Assembly: GCF_035594125.1 (NCBI RefSeq)
Contig: NC_087180.1
Span: forward strand, 17,345,115-17,409,114
Length of the DNA stretch: 64,000 nt
Reading direction: 5' to 3'
Source: Scylla paramamosain
Lineage: Eukaryota > Arthropoda > Malacostraca > Decapoda > Portunidae
Shown: piece by piece, positions 13,144-26,975 of the stretch
Layout: each line of letters begins with the position of its first letter
Position numbering within the stretch: position 1 is the stretch's first letter
Translations under genes and position numbers: made by a program
The notes under the pieces: model-generated
Database searches by the model: none
The model's input: only the letters and a program-made list of their open reading frames with translations
What the model was told of the DNA's origin: nothing

Positions 13144-13424
13144 CCCAGAAACTAAGAAATTACACGTGAAAGAGAGAGAAAAGAAAAACACACTCCCACA
13201 CACATTCACACAACAACAACAACAACAACAGAAAAATGCTTTACTTTCACCAGTACATTGTGTCGTGCGCGGCGATCGGGGCAAGAGTGCGTGGTATCGT
13301 GGTGCTCGCGGCATAAAGATCGCTGTGTGAACGTGTACAGAGAGAAACATTTGCGTGTATCGATAGGCTGGCTGGCGATAGTGGTGGTGGTGGTGGTGGT
13401 GGTGGTGGTGGTGGTGGTGATGGT
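13087..13424. repeat. (TC)n, (CAA)n and (GGT)n runs
   Basis: Interrupted TC 13087-13138, CAA 13209-13229, GGT 13380-13424. The minus-strand proline run of an open frame here is the GGT array. Confidence 0.92.
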
Positions 13425-14610
13425 TTGCTAGGAGGTGGTGACCCAGGTGAGAGTGAACGGTGCCCGGAAAACAAACACAGGGAGGGTGGGGGAGGAAAAA
13501 ATAATTGGCTATCTGTCTTTATGTATTCCCGTGTGTTTGTGTTTGTGTCTGTTTGTGTGTGTGTGTTTTGTGTGTTTTCGTCTGTATTTTTTTTTATTTC
13601 AGACTGTATCGTATGACAACTTTTATTTAGTTAATTTTAAGATATTTTTTGTAACCAAGAGGCGAGAAAATTGTAGCCACTCTTTCTTTTTATACGCGAG
13701 GGTGAAAAGAACAAAAGAATGTGGGCTGGACGCGCAATAAAGCGACAAAAGCGGAATAGAAGAGGCCGGTGGTGACCTTTATCGGTGTTGTCGCCTGGCT
13801 GAGCCCAACACGCCCCTGCGCTGGCTGCCGGCTGTGTGTTGTGACGCTGTCCATTAGCCGATCATCAATAACAACGCTGAAAAATGGGTCTCTATTCGTA
13901 TATCTAATATTTATTCATATATTTTCATGGGTGTGGGTGTCCATGGGCGCGTGTGGGCGTCAGGGGCATGGGTGACGAGGAAGGTGCGTCATGTTATTCT
14001 GCTGGGTTTGTTGGCTGTCCAGGAAACTACTACTACACACACACACACATACACACACACACACACACTGCAGACACTTGCTGTCACCCAGTGGAGAGCT
14101 TGTTCATTACGACTGCAACAGCGTCGCTCAGTTCAATATTACTCGTTTAAGCAGCATTTCCTGAGGGTGACAAGAGGGACAGGCCGCACAACGCACTGGC
14201 CTGGCCGCGGGTGGACCTGAGGGACGGGCTGTGGGGCGGCCGAGCGGGAGCGGGAGGGGCTTGCCAACACTAGCTCAATGTAACCCATTAGCAGGTGGGT
14301 TAAGGCGCTTAATTGGAATCTCAGTTATTTTCTGGTTGAGTGAGTGGACTGACTGGCCGTCACTGGCTGGCCGCGGGGACCTGCAAGCCGCGAGCCTCCC
14401 CACCTCTGCCCTCAACACTCTCGCCACTAATGGTGAAGGAAAATCGTGCCATGAATAAACCCTGAATAACTAAAACTCGAACAACAAAAGCACACAACTG
14501 CATACTTTGTTACACTTCCCCTGGAAAATGTTCGTGGCAGCATTGTAACCTTTAAGCGCGGCACATGGCAACATCAGCTCCACTTTCCTCTTTACGTATT
14601 TAATGGAATC

Positions 14611-14612
<2 letters not shown>
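13425..14612. other. Unique sequence with one (CA)n run
   Basis: (CA)n with one T interruption lies at 14034-14069. GC-rich sequence at 14,160-14,420 shows no conserved open frame. Confidence 0.5.

Positions 14613-14682
<70 letters not shown>
14613..14682. repeat. (GA)n microsatellite
   Basis: Thirty-five units without interruption. Confidence 0.96.
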
Positions 14683-14685
<3 letters not shown>

Positions 14686-15171
14686 CGAAACTGGCAATGA
14701 CTGTATGGCACCTGGAAAGTCTTACCCATTTTATCAGCAGGCAGGCAGGTCCACCCAGCGTCACCCCGCGCCGCCCCACGCACGTCACAGCACGTCTCCC
14801 GTTGTCACAAGTCCTTACGTAATCCCTTTCGCACGGCACAGCGCACGCCTGCCTTCACTACACCTCACCCTCGCGTCCCCTGATGATGCAATAACCCGCA
14901 GCCCGTACTGACAAACGTGACGGACAAACCCCAACACTTCCCATCCAATAGTACCCGTGGAATGCTTCGCCCCCGTAAACAATGTGGAATCAAGTGAAGG
15001 TTGGATAAGGTTCGCCCGCCAGGTGCCTATCACACTGCGGAGGGGAGGAGAGAGGGAGTAGTTACTTAATTCCCAGCCTCACTTGCAGACCACGAGTGAA
15101 CATCTGATGTCTGTATACGTTGTGACTTCCTTGCCTTTGATGTCGCTAGTTTTGATTTGTAGAGTCCCACC

Positions 15172-15208
<37 letters not shown>

Positions 15209-15591
15209 CAATAATGTTAATTCACCAGACAAACAAACTAGAGCTAATCTTTCCTGTACAGTTTAGCGAGGCACATAATCATTTCAAACCAATTCAGTTC
15301 AATTCTTTCATGCATTTACAACTAAAACATTAAATAAGAGAAAAAATTGTCCCCCTTCAAACCCACACGTATGATAAGGGTGTCATTATCACGAGGCACC
15401 ATTAGACCGAGTGTGTTGGGGCTTGGGGTTGGATAAGTCAATAGTTCTACCAGATGAATGAATAAATGTACAAACAGATGCACAATTCTAATGATGTGTA
15501 GGTGTGTTGCGACGACAAAGCTTCTTTACTCTACACATTTCACTTATTTCCTTCCTGTCTCTACTGAATTACATTTGCATTTGGACCAGAC
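14683..15591. other. Unique sequence with a short (GA)n at 15174-15206
   Basis: No motif-bearing frame or RNA gene was recognised on either strand. Confidence 0.5.
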
Positions 15592-15593
15592 TG

Positions 15594-15637
<44 letters not shown>

Positions 15638-15648
15638 AGTGTGAGTGT

Positions 15649-15732
<84 letters not shown>

Positions 15733-15829
15733 AGTCACACATATTCAATTGGATATTTCAGTTAAGTAGAGGAATTATCAGTAAATTATTTTGTTTTTCT
15801 GGCGATGGTTATGAAAGGCGTCCAGATAG

Positions 15830-15901
<72 letters not shown>
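15592..15901. repeat. (GT)n next to (CT)n, then a second (CT)n
   Basis: GT with TTT and GAG interruptions 15592-15651 passes straight into CT 15652-15728; another CT run lies at 15832-15901. Confidence 0.95.
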
Positions 15902-15904
<3 letters not shown>

Positions 15905-16756
15905 CGTCCCCGAGCATTCCCTCCATCACTCTCCTGTTATCGTAACTTGCAAGTTTTATTAGATTCTTCGTCGTAACTTGAGGGGACACCGGCCACGCCT
16001 CGCCCACCGCACCATAAAAAAACAAAAAAACAAAAAAAGGACTAGAAAAAAAGGAAAGCACACAGCAGTTATCTAATTCCATTTCCTGCGTGTGCAAACT
16101 TTCCATAACAAAATTTTCCTCCTCCCCTTCGCTGACGTTCAGACGCAAAGACTGTTCCTTCCCTTCCCAACAAAGTACTTTCCTCCTTCCTTCCTTCCCT
16201 CGCGCCCTTACTCCTGCCCTCCTCACGTAAAGCCGCCCGCCTGGCCGCCTGTCTGCCTGCCGCCCCTCGCCCTTCGCCTTTCTGAACCTTCTCCTCACCT
16301 CTAGTTGCTCCCCTTCCCCTCGCAGGCAGACCCTGACCCTTTTTGTATATTCTCACTGCTCGAGCCTCCCCTCCGCCAGACTATCTTCTCGTTACGTCAA
16401 GAAGCTCTCCTCTCCCCTCTCACAAGTCCTGAAGTGTTGGCACATCTCCGTCTTCCATCATCGTGTACGCACTCTCCAGGTAATCAGCCACTGTGGGAGG
16501 AGATGTTTTTCAGACTCGCGATGACCTATGACGGGAAAAGTTGCAATTTCAATATCGAAGGGAATGAAAAGTGTGGTCCGAGTTTTTTTTTAACGAGAAC
16601 TGCTCGATCAAAGGCAGTTGTTTACGTCGCCTGCTGAGGGAGTCACTCGTTTTTATACCTTCCTTATATTACAACTGAGCGGTGCGGGAAAACCTCCAAC
16701 CGCTGAGGGCGCGCCAGACAGTCTGCTTTCACTTCACGTAAACTTTCAACTTATGT
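15902..16756. other. Unique sequence, no gene recognised
   Basis: C/T-rich from about 16,100 to 16,420. A 110-codon plus-strand frame (16305-16637) has ordinary composition but no recognisable domain or splice context. Confidence 0.45.
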
Positions 16757-16830
16757 TTTTTTTTTTTTTCTTTTCTTCTTTTCCTTTTTTTTTTTTTTTT
16801 CAATGTGTATCTTTAAGGGTTTAAAAGTTT

Positions 16831-16847
16831 CGCCCCCGGGTGGGCTC

Positions 16848-16887
<40 letters not shown>

Positions 16888-16904
16888 AATTGTGCCACGG
16901 AGGC
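16831..16904 (-). tRNA. tRNA-Asn (anticodon GTT)
   Basis: This is a 74-nt intronless cloverleaf. The acceptor stem GCCTCCG/CGGGGGC pairs fully with one G-U, and the discriminator is G. The anticodon stem TTCGG/CCGAA encloses loop CTGTTAA, with anticodon GTT at 16870-16868. The T arm GGTGG/CCACC encloses TTCGAGC. The internal A box is at 16897-16886 and the B box GGTTCGAGCCC at 16852-16842. A TTTT Pol III terminator follows at 16826-16823. The body matches the usual eukaryotic tRNA-Asn pattern closely. A-rich tracts (about 16,757-16,800) lie just downstream on the tRNA strand, so an intact retro-copy is possible, but every stem pairs. Confidence 0.93.
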
Positions 16905-17380
16905 TTCACGATCAGAGTTTAATGATTCCATGAAAAAAGAAAAAGAGTAAGAGGTTAATTTTGTGTTTTAAAGCCAACGGGACTATTTAGGAAACTCTGG
17001 TATAAAAAGAGACTAAAATTCAATAAGTGAGCATTGGAAAAAAGTGTCTAGACGTGAAAAGTTCAAGACACTCCCGGATATTCTTGTCTTCCGAGCTTTT
17101 GGGTGTTTAGGTTAGGTTAAGTTTTTGCTACTTTACTTCCCAACATGAAAGTGGCCAAAGGTTACAAGATCAAGCCTTAAAGATACAGATATGCTGTGGT
17201 GGTGAGGACAACTCTCCCACTCTCCCTCCTCGTCTCTGCTTCTCTCTCCCTCGCGCTCACCCTTCACCTTTCCTCTCCCTCCGTTTCTCTCCCTCTTGCC
17301 AGCCTCTCAGTCTCATTTGCTCCCTGTTTCTCTCTCTCCCACTCAGTTCCCACCGCGCTCTCCCACTCTGACTCATCCTC

Positions 17381-17385
<5 letters not shown>
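16905..17385. other. Unique sequence upstream of the tRNA
   Basis: Contains a short TTAGGTTAGGTTAAG telomere-like motif near 17,108. Pyrimidine-rich from 17,215. No clear TATA-type element precedes the tRNA. Confidence 0.45.

Positions 17386-17428
<43 letters not shown>
17386..17428. repeat. (CT)n microsatellite
   Basis: About 21 units. Confidence 0.95.
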
Positions 17429-17430
<2 letters not shown>

Positions 17431-17689
17431 AATATCTATAATAATCATCTCCCTCATCAAAAGGAAGTCGAGATGAAAACACGTACTCGCTTCATGTGCA
17501 GCCTCTTCACTTTTTCCCTCCCTCCGCATTACCCTCAGTCATTCACGGCTTTCTTTCACTCCGCGATGTGTTGCTCTTTGCACTGTCCCTCCTCCAACAC
17601 CCTCGCTCCTGCTACACTCACACACGAGGATGTCCATCAGCTATCAACTCTTCTGTCTCTTTATCAACACCCTCCAGAAACATAAGCAT

Positions 17690-17880
17690 ACATAAAAAGA
17701 CACAAACATCAAAAACATACATATATACATCAAAAACATACCAAAAACATACACTTTTAGAAACCAAACACGCCACATAAACAACACTCACACACACACA
17801 CACACACACACACACCAGAAAAACATAAAAACACCGAAAAACACACAACTTACAAACCAAACACGCCACAAAAACCCTCC
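17690..17880. repeat. A/C-rich tract with duplicated segment and (CA)n
   Basis: AAACCAAACACGCCAC occurs at about 17,761 and again at about 17,856, flanking (CA)n at 17787-17815. AAAAACATA words recur in between. Confidence 0.6.
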
Positions 17881-18026
17881 CAGTCCTCTGTTCTGCGTCA
17901 GAGCTGATAATTCTTGGCGCCTGACGTTCCCTGTCCACCCTCCCTCCTGCTCCTGACGCGCCCGTGATAGCTGCGCCTTATCTCCTCCCACACCGCTGCC
18001 GCCGCCTCCTTCAAGCTATCATGCGG

Positions 18027-18029
<3 letters not shown>

Positions 18030-18083
<54 letters not shown>

Positions 18084-18264
18084 GTTCTTTTTGTTGTTGT
18101 ATTTGGTGGTTTTGTTGTTTTGTTTATCTTTTCCTCTTCTTCCTCGTTCTCATTTTCGTCTTCGTTTTATTTTATTCCATGTTTTGTTTTTCCTTTTCGC
18201 TTCTTCTAGCTGCATTTTTTTTTATATTCTCTTCTCCAGCTACTTGTCTACTAATATTACTACA

Positions 18265-18291
<27 letters not shown>
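18030..18291. repeat. (TC)n and (CTA)n runs
   Basis: TC 18030-18079; CTA/TAC 18262-18291 ending in CCACCACTG; T-rich spacer between. Confidence 0.92.
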
Positions 18292-18296
<5 letters not shown>

Positions 18297-18801
18297 TGAT
18301 TTCCCTTCCCCCCTCCCCACCCTCGTTATCTACTGCGTTAAAAGTTAGCAAGAAACATGTTCGGCACACAGGCTTTAAAAATATTGGGTTTACTTGCTAC
18401 TTATGTATATACGTGGCGGCATTTTCCTGTAGTAGCTTGCTGTATTAAATTCTGACTTTACGTAACCCGGTTTTAGTGAGTTTAATCTTCCCGCTCTCCT
18501 TTTCGCATGTGATTCGCTCTGTATATTTTGTTATTTTCCGTTCTGTTCCCCGTTTTCTTTTTCTTTTTTTCTTTTTTATCCGCCTGTCTACTCGTACGTT
18601 TTCATCTCTCTCTTACTTTTACTTTATCACGTGTTTTCTTATCCTCCTTTAGTTTTTTTCTTCAGTTCCTTACCTTTTTCTTTCTCTCCTTCTTCTTCTT
18701 CTTCTCTTCTTCCTCCTCCTCGTTTTCTTCAGCCATTACTCCCTCGTAACTTACAAATTTGCTCTTCCTAACACGAGTTATTTTAATATTGTATTACTTT
18801 G

Positions 18802-18807
<6 letters not shown>

Positions 18808-18872
<65 letters not shown>

Positions 18873-18920
18873 CACTTTTTCTCACACTCAGCAGTAAATT
18901 TTCCCTTTCATTATCGTAAA

Positions 18921-19012
<92 letters not shown>
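18808..19012. repeat. Two (CT)n arrays 57 nt apart
   Basis: Runs at 18808-18870 and 18928-19012, same orientation. Confidence 0.96.
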
Positions 19013-19015
<3 letters not shown>

Positions 19016-20242
19016 TTTTTTTCCCCCCAACTCCTCCTTGTCTCCTCTTCTCCCTGCTAAACTGTTCTTTCCTTCCCCTGCGGAGTGCCTTGGCAGATTC
19101 TGGACCTCCCCTTCATCACCCTGCCGAAGCCTCAGTCCCTGCTTCGCTTCCCCTTCTTCCCTCTTCTCCTCCCCTTCTATCTCTCTCTATCTCAAGTTTC
19201 GTTGTTTTGTTTATGCCTGACCTAACCTCACCTTACCTAAGCTAACCTGAAATAACTTAATCTCTAATTCAATTTCCTCCTTTTATGTTTTATTTAGTCT
19301 GTATTTTTGAGATCAATAAAAATCTAGCCATCTATTGAGATATTAACTCTGCTTTTCTTCCTTATTTGTACGCCTATATGACTACCACTGCTCCCTCTAG
19401 TGGTAATCATAGAAGACTCGCAGATACGGATTACTGAAGCTCGCACCAAGAGGAATGACGAGCAAGCAATTCATCAGAGTTATAAGAGACAAAGGAAGCT
19501 GGAAAGTCATTGGAGGATGTGCCACAGCGGTAATGTAAAGTGAGGTACGGCAGTTACTTTCCCCGCCTTTATTTTCATTCCCTCCCTTGTTCCTCTCGAC
19601 GGATCTTGTCACTCTTGTCACAGAGATTATTTAAAGGCCCCAAAATCACGCAGGCAGATCCCTAGGGTGCAGCAAACGTGAGGGGAAGTGAAGGTCAGAG
19701 CTGTGATCGGCTCTCTTTCCCCCTCCGCCGGTTGATTCTGAGCTTGGAGGTGTTAAGTGAACGAGCGCAATACTACACTAGGAGGTCTGGCAGTGTGTCT
19801 CCATTTAGGCGCTGGCTGTACTGCGTTTCGGTTTGCGGTGAAAAGCTTAATTACCGATGGATGCGTTGGTGTTTGTCTTAGTTTTCTGGCTTGGTTCTCT
19901 TTTTTGTGTTTATTTTTCTTTACTTCTTTCCTTCTTTTTCGTCTTTTCTTTTTCTCCTATTCCTCCTCCTCCTCTTTTTTCTTCCCGTCTGTCTGATTCC
20001 TGCTTTACCTGTATGTCATCTTAACCTGATACCTGTCTTCTTACCTCACCCTTCCCTCACCCTTCCCTCCCCCTTCTCTCACCCCTGCCTCACCCCTGCC
20101 TCATCCTCGCTTCATTCAAACCTCACCCCTCTCTCACCCCTGCTTCACCCTAACCTTGTCTTGTCCTCCAACGCGCCCATCTAACTCAACGACCCTTGAA
20201 TCTCTATGTTTTTGTTTCCCAGTGGCACAGTTTCTAGGGATG
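19013..20242. other. Unique sequence with a C-rich minisatellite at 20040-20155
   Basis: CCTCACCC(C/T)T(G/T) units of about 10-11 nt recur at 20,040-20,155. A short degenerate CCTAACC-like stretch lies at 19,219-19,250. No gene recognised. Confidence 0.5.

Positions 20243-20286
<44 letters not shown>
20243..20286. repeat. (CA)n microsatellite
   Basis: About 22 units. Confidence 0.95.
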
Positions 20287-20291
<5 letters not shown>

Positions 20292-21040
20292 AAAGGGAAG
20301 GACTGAGGAAGTTAGGGAGGGAGAGAGGCAGACTACAAGCAGTAAACAAAGGATTTTCTCCGTTTCAGCGAGGTGATACGGCATATTTGTGTTACCAAGA
20401 CGCCGAAGTGAAGTGAAATATGCATCTTGAGCAAACAAACGCCTTCCTTTTAAAACTGACGGACGGCGCCGAGTTATATATTAAATGAAATTATGTGAGC
20501 TTAAGATGTTTACCCAGTGGCGCTCGGGGATTAGAGACAAATGGTATTATGAAAATTTTAAACCATTATCCCTTGCCTTCGTGAAAGAAAGAAAGAAAGG
20601 CGTTGATAAATTGATGAGGTGGCTGTTAGGATATTTCAGTGTATTGAGGCAGTCTGTTTTGTTTGGCCGTGTTCTCAGAAAGGGGAACATTTTTGAAAAG
20701 CCATCGAGAGTCATTAAGTGTTTCCTACGAGCGAAATAGTACAACACGTCACAACACAACACGAGATATTTCAGTGTTTTGCGGCCGCCTGTCTTGTTTG
20801 GAAGAAGAAGACGAAGATGAAGAAAAAGAAGACGGAGAAAAAGAAAAAAAGAAAGAAAAAGAGAAAGAAAAACAAGAAAACAAAGTAAAAAGGAAGAACA
20901 AAAAAAAGGAAGGCAAAAAACAAACAAACAAACAAAGAGAAATAACAATCATAACAACCAACACACACACACACACACACATACCAATAATACATAAAAA
21001 AGGGCGGGTCTACCTCACCTGGCCGCCGCTCAACCACCTG
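20287..21040. other. Unique sequence, then a purine-rich patch and (CA)n
   Basis: 20,803-20,945 is A/G-rich (GAAGAAGAAGACG-type words). (CA)n at 20959-20981. No gene recognised. Confidence 0.5.
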
Positions 21041-22546
<1,506 letters not shown>

Positions 22547-22549
<3 letters not shown>

Positions 22550-22647
22550 GAATTCACAGCTCCTCGTCTGATTAGTGAGGTTAAGCAACGTTGGGTCTGG
22601 TTAGCTCTTGGATGGGTGACCGTTTGGGAACAGCGGACGTTGTTGGC
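22547..22647 (+). pseudogene. 5S rRNA-like sequence lacking its 5' end
   Basis: From about nucleotide 20 of 5S rRNA onward the sequence follows the eukaryotic 5S pattern: TTGAATTCAC, then GGTTAAGCAACG (A-box region, about 22579-22590), then TTGGATGGGTGACCG (C-box region, about 22608-22622), then GGGAACA and the 3' stem strand TGTTGGC. The first 19 or so bases, which would pair with that 3' strand, are absent; a (TC)n array runs straight into the homology. A (CA)n array follows directly. Several helix positions differ from standard 5S. It is therefore a truncated 5S pseudogene or a 5S-derived SINE head rather than a working rRNA gene, although the internal Pol III promoter blocks are largely kept. 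Confidence 0.8.
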
Positions 22648-22651
22648 GCGC

Positions 22652-22658
22652 GCACACA

Positions 22659-22728
<70 letters not shown>
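22652..22728. repeat. (CA)n microsatellite following the 5S-like sequence
   Basis: One AGA interruption, then about 34 perfect CA units. Only a few bases separate it from the end of the 5S homology. Confidence 0.96.
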
Positions 22729-22730
<2 letters not shown>

Positions 22731-23208
22731 CAACACAACATCGAGCACAGCTAAACCTCACTTACCGCGCGGAAAAGTGTCGTTGTCGAGTTTGTGGGGA
22801 AAAAAAAAGTTTATGTTCTGTCCTAACTTTTTTCATACTCCTTTCCTATTTAAATTTTCTCTTTTCCTGTCTGTCTGTCTGTCTGTCTATGTGTCTTCCT
22901 GTCCCCCCAGCAAATTGTCTTCGTTTCTCCCTATCATTAATCTCTTTTTTTTTCTCTCTCTCTATCTTTCTTTTCCACCAAGCCATCTCTTCCTTCTCTC
23001 AAGTTTCCACATTCATTTTCTTTTTCTTTTCGTCACTAAATCCACTGTCACGTTACAGGGCCGCAGATAATGGCACTGAGGGAATGGTGGTGGTGGTAAT
23101 GGTGCCTAAGTCTGCCATTCAGCTGTTCACCTAACTTAACCTTAATTCACATACAGGTAAATTATCTATGTATCTTGTTGTCTTGCTTGCTTTTTATTGT
23201 TTATCGTT
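22729..23208. other. Unique spacer, no gene recognised
   Basis: Pyrimidine-rich at 22,810-23,035 with a short (TGTC)n at 22,869-22,887. Confidence 0.5.
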
Positions 23209-23716
<508 letters not shown>

Positions 23717-24005
23717 GCCAGTTCGGAGTCTCTTTTCGTCTCCTCGTCTCTTCCTCGCAATCTCATGAGCTCACCTCCATTACTTGGCCCCAACTGAATC
23801 CCAATCGCTCGCTCTCATTCTCACCCACCTCATCTGCAAGCCAATCATCCCGCCGCGCCCAGCCTGCCATCACACTGCCTCACCGCCTCACTGACCCCCC
23901 TCCCCCATCCCTGCCCTCGAATACTTCATCCTTATTTCACCTCATCAGGATGCCAGCTGTTCATTCATTCACCTCTCAGATTTTTTCTTTTTCGTCTTTT
24001 TTTTT

Positions 24006-24158
24006 TGGTGGTGGTGGTGGTGGTGGTGGTGGTGGTGATGGTGATGGTGGTGGTCTTGTTTTTTCCTTGTTTCTTTGTTATTGATTTTATTTTGTTTATT
24101 TGTTTGATTTTTTTCTTTGCTTTGTTTTCTTTCGTTTCTAATTTTCTTTCTTAGGTAT

Positions 24159-24242
<84 letters not shown>

Positions 24243-25040
24243 GTTTCTAGTTAGTTCAGCTTTCTCTTATTTCTTCTCCTGCTTCTCTCCTTCTTCTTTA
24301 CTTCTCTTCCTGCCCCTTCTCCTCATCCTCCTCCTCCTCCTCCTCTTCCTCCTCCTCCTTCTCCTCCACCATTTCCTTCTCTCTTTTCTTCTCTTTCTCC
24401 TTATTTGTCATGCAATCCTATTTCACTCACAAATCGGGATGTTGCTGTTTGTTCATTCTTTTTTATCCTTTGTGCTCCTCTTCCTACTCCTCCTCCTCTT
24501 CCTCTCCTTACTTCTTCTGGACCTCCTTCCCGTCCTCTTCCTCCTCGTCTTCCTCTCCTTACTTCTGGTCCTCTTCTTTTCCTTACTTCTGGTTCTTTTT
24601 CCTCTTCCTCCTCCTGCTCCTCCTCCTCCTCCTCTCCTTACTTCTTCTGGTAGTCTTTCCCCTCCTTTAACATTCCAAGGCACCACTTCACCACGCCAAG
24701 CTCATCCCTTTAACTCCCCTCAGTACTCCCTCCTTGGGTTACCTGCGACCCACCTGCGACCCTCCTTACCTGGAGAGAAGCACCATCTGCCACGGCCCCT
24801 CCCTCAAGGATCCCCACCCCCCTCTAAGCACCCTCCTTGTCCCCTGTCCTTCTGTTTTTCATTTCTCTTTTCCCTCTTATTTTTTTCTTCTCCCTCTCAC
24901 TTTCACTGTCTTCTTCTCCTTCCTCTTCCTCCTCGTTTTTATCTTTCGTTCTCTCCTCCTCTCTCCTCTATCACTTGTTTTCTTCTTCCTTCTCGTCTTC
25001 ATGTTCTGGTTCTCTCCCTTCTCCCTTCTCTTATCATCAG

Positions 25041-25131
<91 letters not shown>

Positions 25132-25560
25132 TTCCTTCTCCCTCCTAATGTTCATCTGACCTTCCCTCCTCTCTATTTTATCTTCATTTTCTCCCTCTCA
25201 CTTTCACCTCTCTCCCTCTTCATCCTCACCTTCCTTCTCTCCATCTCACTTTCGTATTCTCTCCTTCATCCTTACCCTCTCCATCTCTTTCCCTCCTCAC
25301 CTTCATCTTCTGTCCCTCACTCTCATCCTCTCCATCTCTTTCCCTTCTCACCTTCATCTCCCCTCTCCATTTCACCTTCATCTTCTTCCTCTTCCCTTCA
25401 TCTTCTTCCTCTTCTATTTATCATCTTCCTCTCCCCTTCATCTTCACTCTCTCCCCTTCATCTTCATTCTCTCCCCTTCATCTTCACCCTCTCCCCTTCA
25501 TCTTCTCTCTCTTCCTTCCCCTCTCTCTCTCTCCCACGCACGCTGGCTCCGCCCTTACCT
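24006..25560. repeat. (GGT)n, two (TC)n arrays and a pyrimidine-rich kilobase with a 20-bp minisatellite
   Basis: GGT 24006-24053; TC 24163-24239 and 25044-25128. 24,241-25,560 is nearly all C/T except 24,660-24,830. At about 25,432-25,515 the unit CCCCTTCATCTTCACTCTCT is repeated four times. The 451-codon open frame across it is compositional. Confidence 0.85.
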
Positions 25561-26295
25561 AGCCATCGTGCTCCAGAAATTAGTGTGCACTTGTAATCTC
25601 CCGAGAACCACAAATTGTTGGCCAACCTTGTTAGCTGGTGGAGTCAGCCGCGCCGCACTCCCGTAAACCAAGTTACCTTCTTCCTCCCTCCATCCTCTTA
25701 CCCCTTAACTTCCTCCTCCTACTCCTCTTCCTCCTCTTCCTCGTCCTCCTCCAGCGTATCCCTGCCTCAGTAACCTTCTTCCACTCCACAAGGTTCTTTA
25801 TATTCCCGTTCCCCTTCGTCTTCCTCATCCCTGGCCTCCATTATCCAAAGGTAAGGTGCCTGTACATACCTGGCCGCCCTTCCCGCCCATTCCTGCCCAT
25901 TCCCGTCCCTTCCCTCAGGTGCAGGCTGCTGGCGCGGGCTGGGAAAGGCACGAAGGAAGAGGGAACGGTCGCAACACACTTCACCTTCACAGCTTCGTTT
26001 GTTTCCTGTCTTCCTTTTCATTTATCAGGTTCCTTGTGTGCGTAATTTCATGAGAATAACCAAGTCCGGCCTTTTAATTATACTCCGGGAAATTAATGAA
26101 AACAGACCAGGTGCGGGTAATGTATTCAGGCGCAGGTGAGCAGACACACACCTGCCGAATGGTGAGCAAATTCAATCAGTAAGGGTTGATCCTCAGCCGT
26201 GGAGGGTTCGAGGCGAAAATGACCGCGGAGAGTTAGGGTTCCAGGGTCCCTCCACTCATTGACCCTACAGACCCTTACCCTAACGTCACGTCTTC
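25561..26295. other. Unique sequence with clustered E-box words
   Basis: CAGGTG at about 26,108 and 26,133 and CACCTG at about 26,150 lie within 50 nt, beside AT-rich TTTTAATTATA. No coding signal. Confidence 0.4.
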
Positions 26296-26297
26296 GC

Positions 26298-26720
26298 CAC
26301 CTACACCTTACTAATCAGAAGAAGGAGTGTGTATGTGTGTATGTGTGTGTATCGAAAAACTTGGTCTGTTTGTAACTGTGAAGTGTACCTTTCCTTTTTG
26401 TGTGTTTTCTTTTAATCTAGATAGTATTGTTTATTTTCTAAGTGAAAGTCAGCTACACCTTATTAGTCAGGAGGGAAAATTAAGAGTCTGTATATTTTGA
26501 AAACCCAGGTGTGTGTTTTTTGTAATGGCTAAGTGTACCTTTCCTCCGAGGACAGTTTTTCCTTATACAGTTTTAAAGGGAAACAGTCACGTGTTCACCA
26601 GCTACACCTTACTAATCTGGAGAAAGAGTGTGAGTGTGTACATTCTGACAAACCAGGTGTGTCTGTAATGGCGGGTGTACCTTTCCTTCGTGGACAATTT
26701 TTTTTTTTTTTTTTTTCAAG
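26298..26720. repeat. Three degenerate tandem copies of an ~150-bp unit
   Basis: Each copy begins near CTACACCTTA(C/T)TA(A/G)TC (26,299; 26,452; 26,601). Each continues with a GTGTGT-like stretch, an A(A/C)(A/C)CCAGGTGTG- or TTGGTCTG-type block, and GTGTACCTTTCCT. Copy 3 ends in a T run. Confidence 0.8.
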
Positions 26721-26888
26721 GGAAGCAGAGGACGAGGCGTAACTCACAGCAGGATGATTATTAAAGCCTCTAAATTTTGTCAGTGTGTAATACCAAGTGT
26801 CGTTTATTCTTTTTAACTGCTATAACTCGTCCTTTATTGTTCACTTCAGCTACACTGCACGTCCAGAACAACGCTTCGCTATTTTTTC

Positions 26889-26905
26889 CTCTCTCTCTCT
26901 CTCTC

Positions 26906-26968
<63 letters not shown>
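26889..26968. repeat. (CT)n microsatellite with one CA interruption
   Basis: The single interruption at about 26,908 is repeated at the right edge. Confidence 0.95.

Positions 26969-26969
<1 letters not shown>

Positions 26970-26975
<6 letters not shown>

Noticed and set aside
24241..25596. 451-codon plus-strand frame
   Set aside because: It follows the C/T-rich tract, includes a (TC)n array and a 20-bp minisatellite, and shows no domain.
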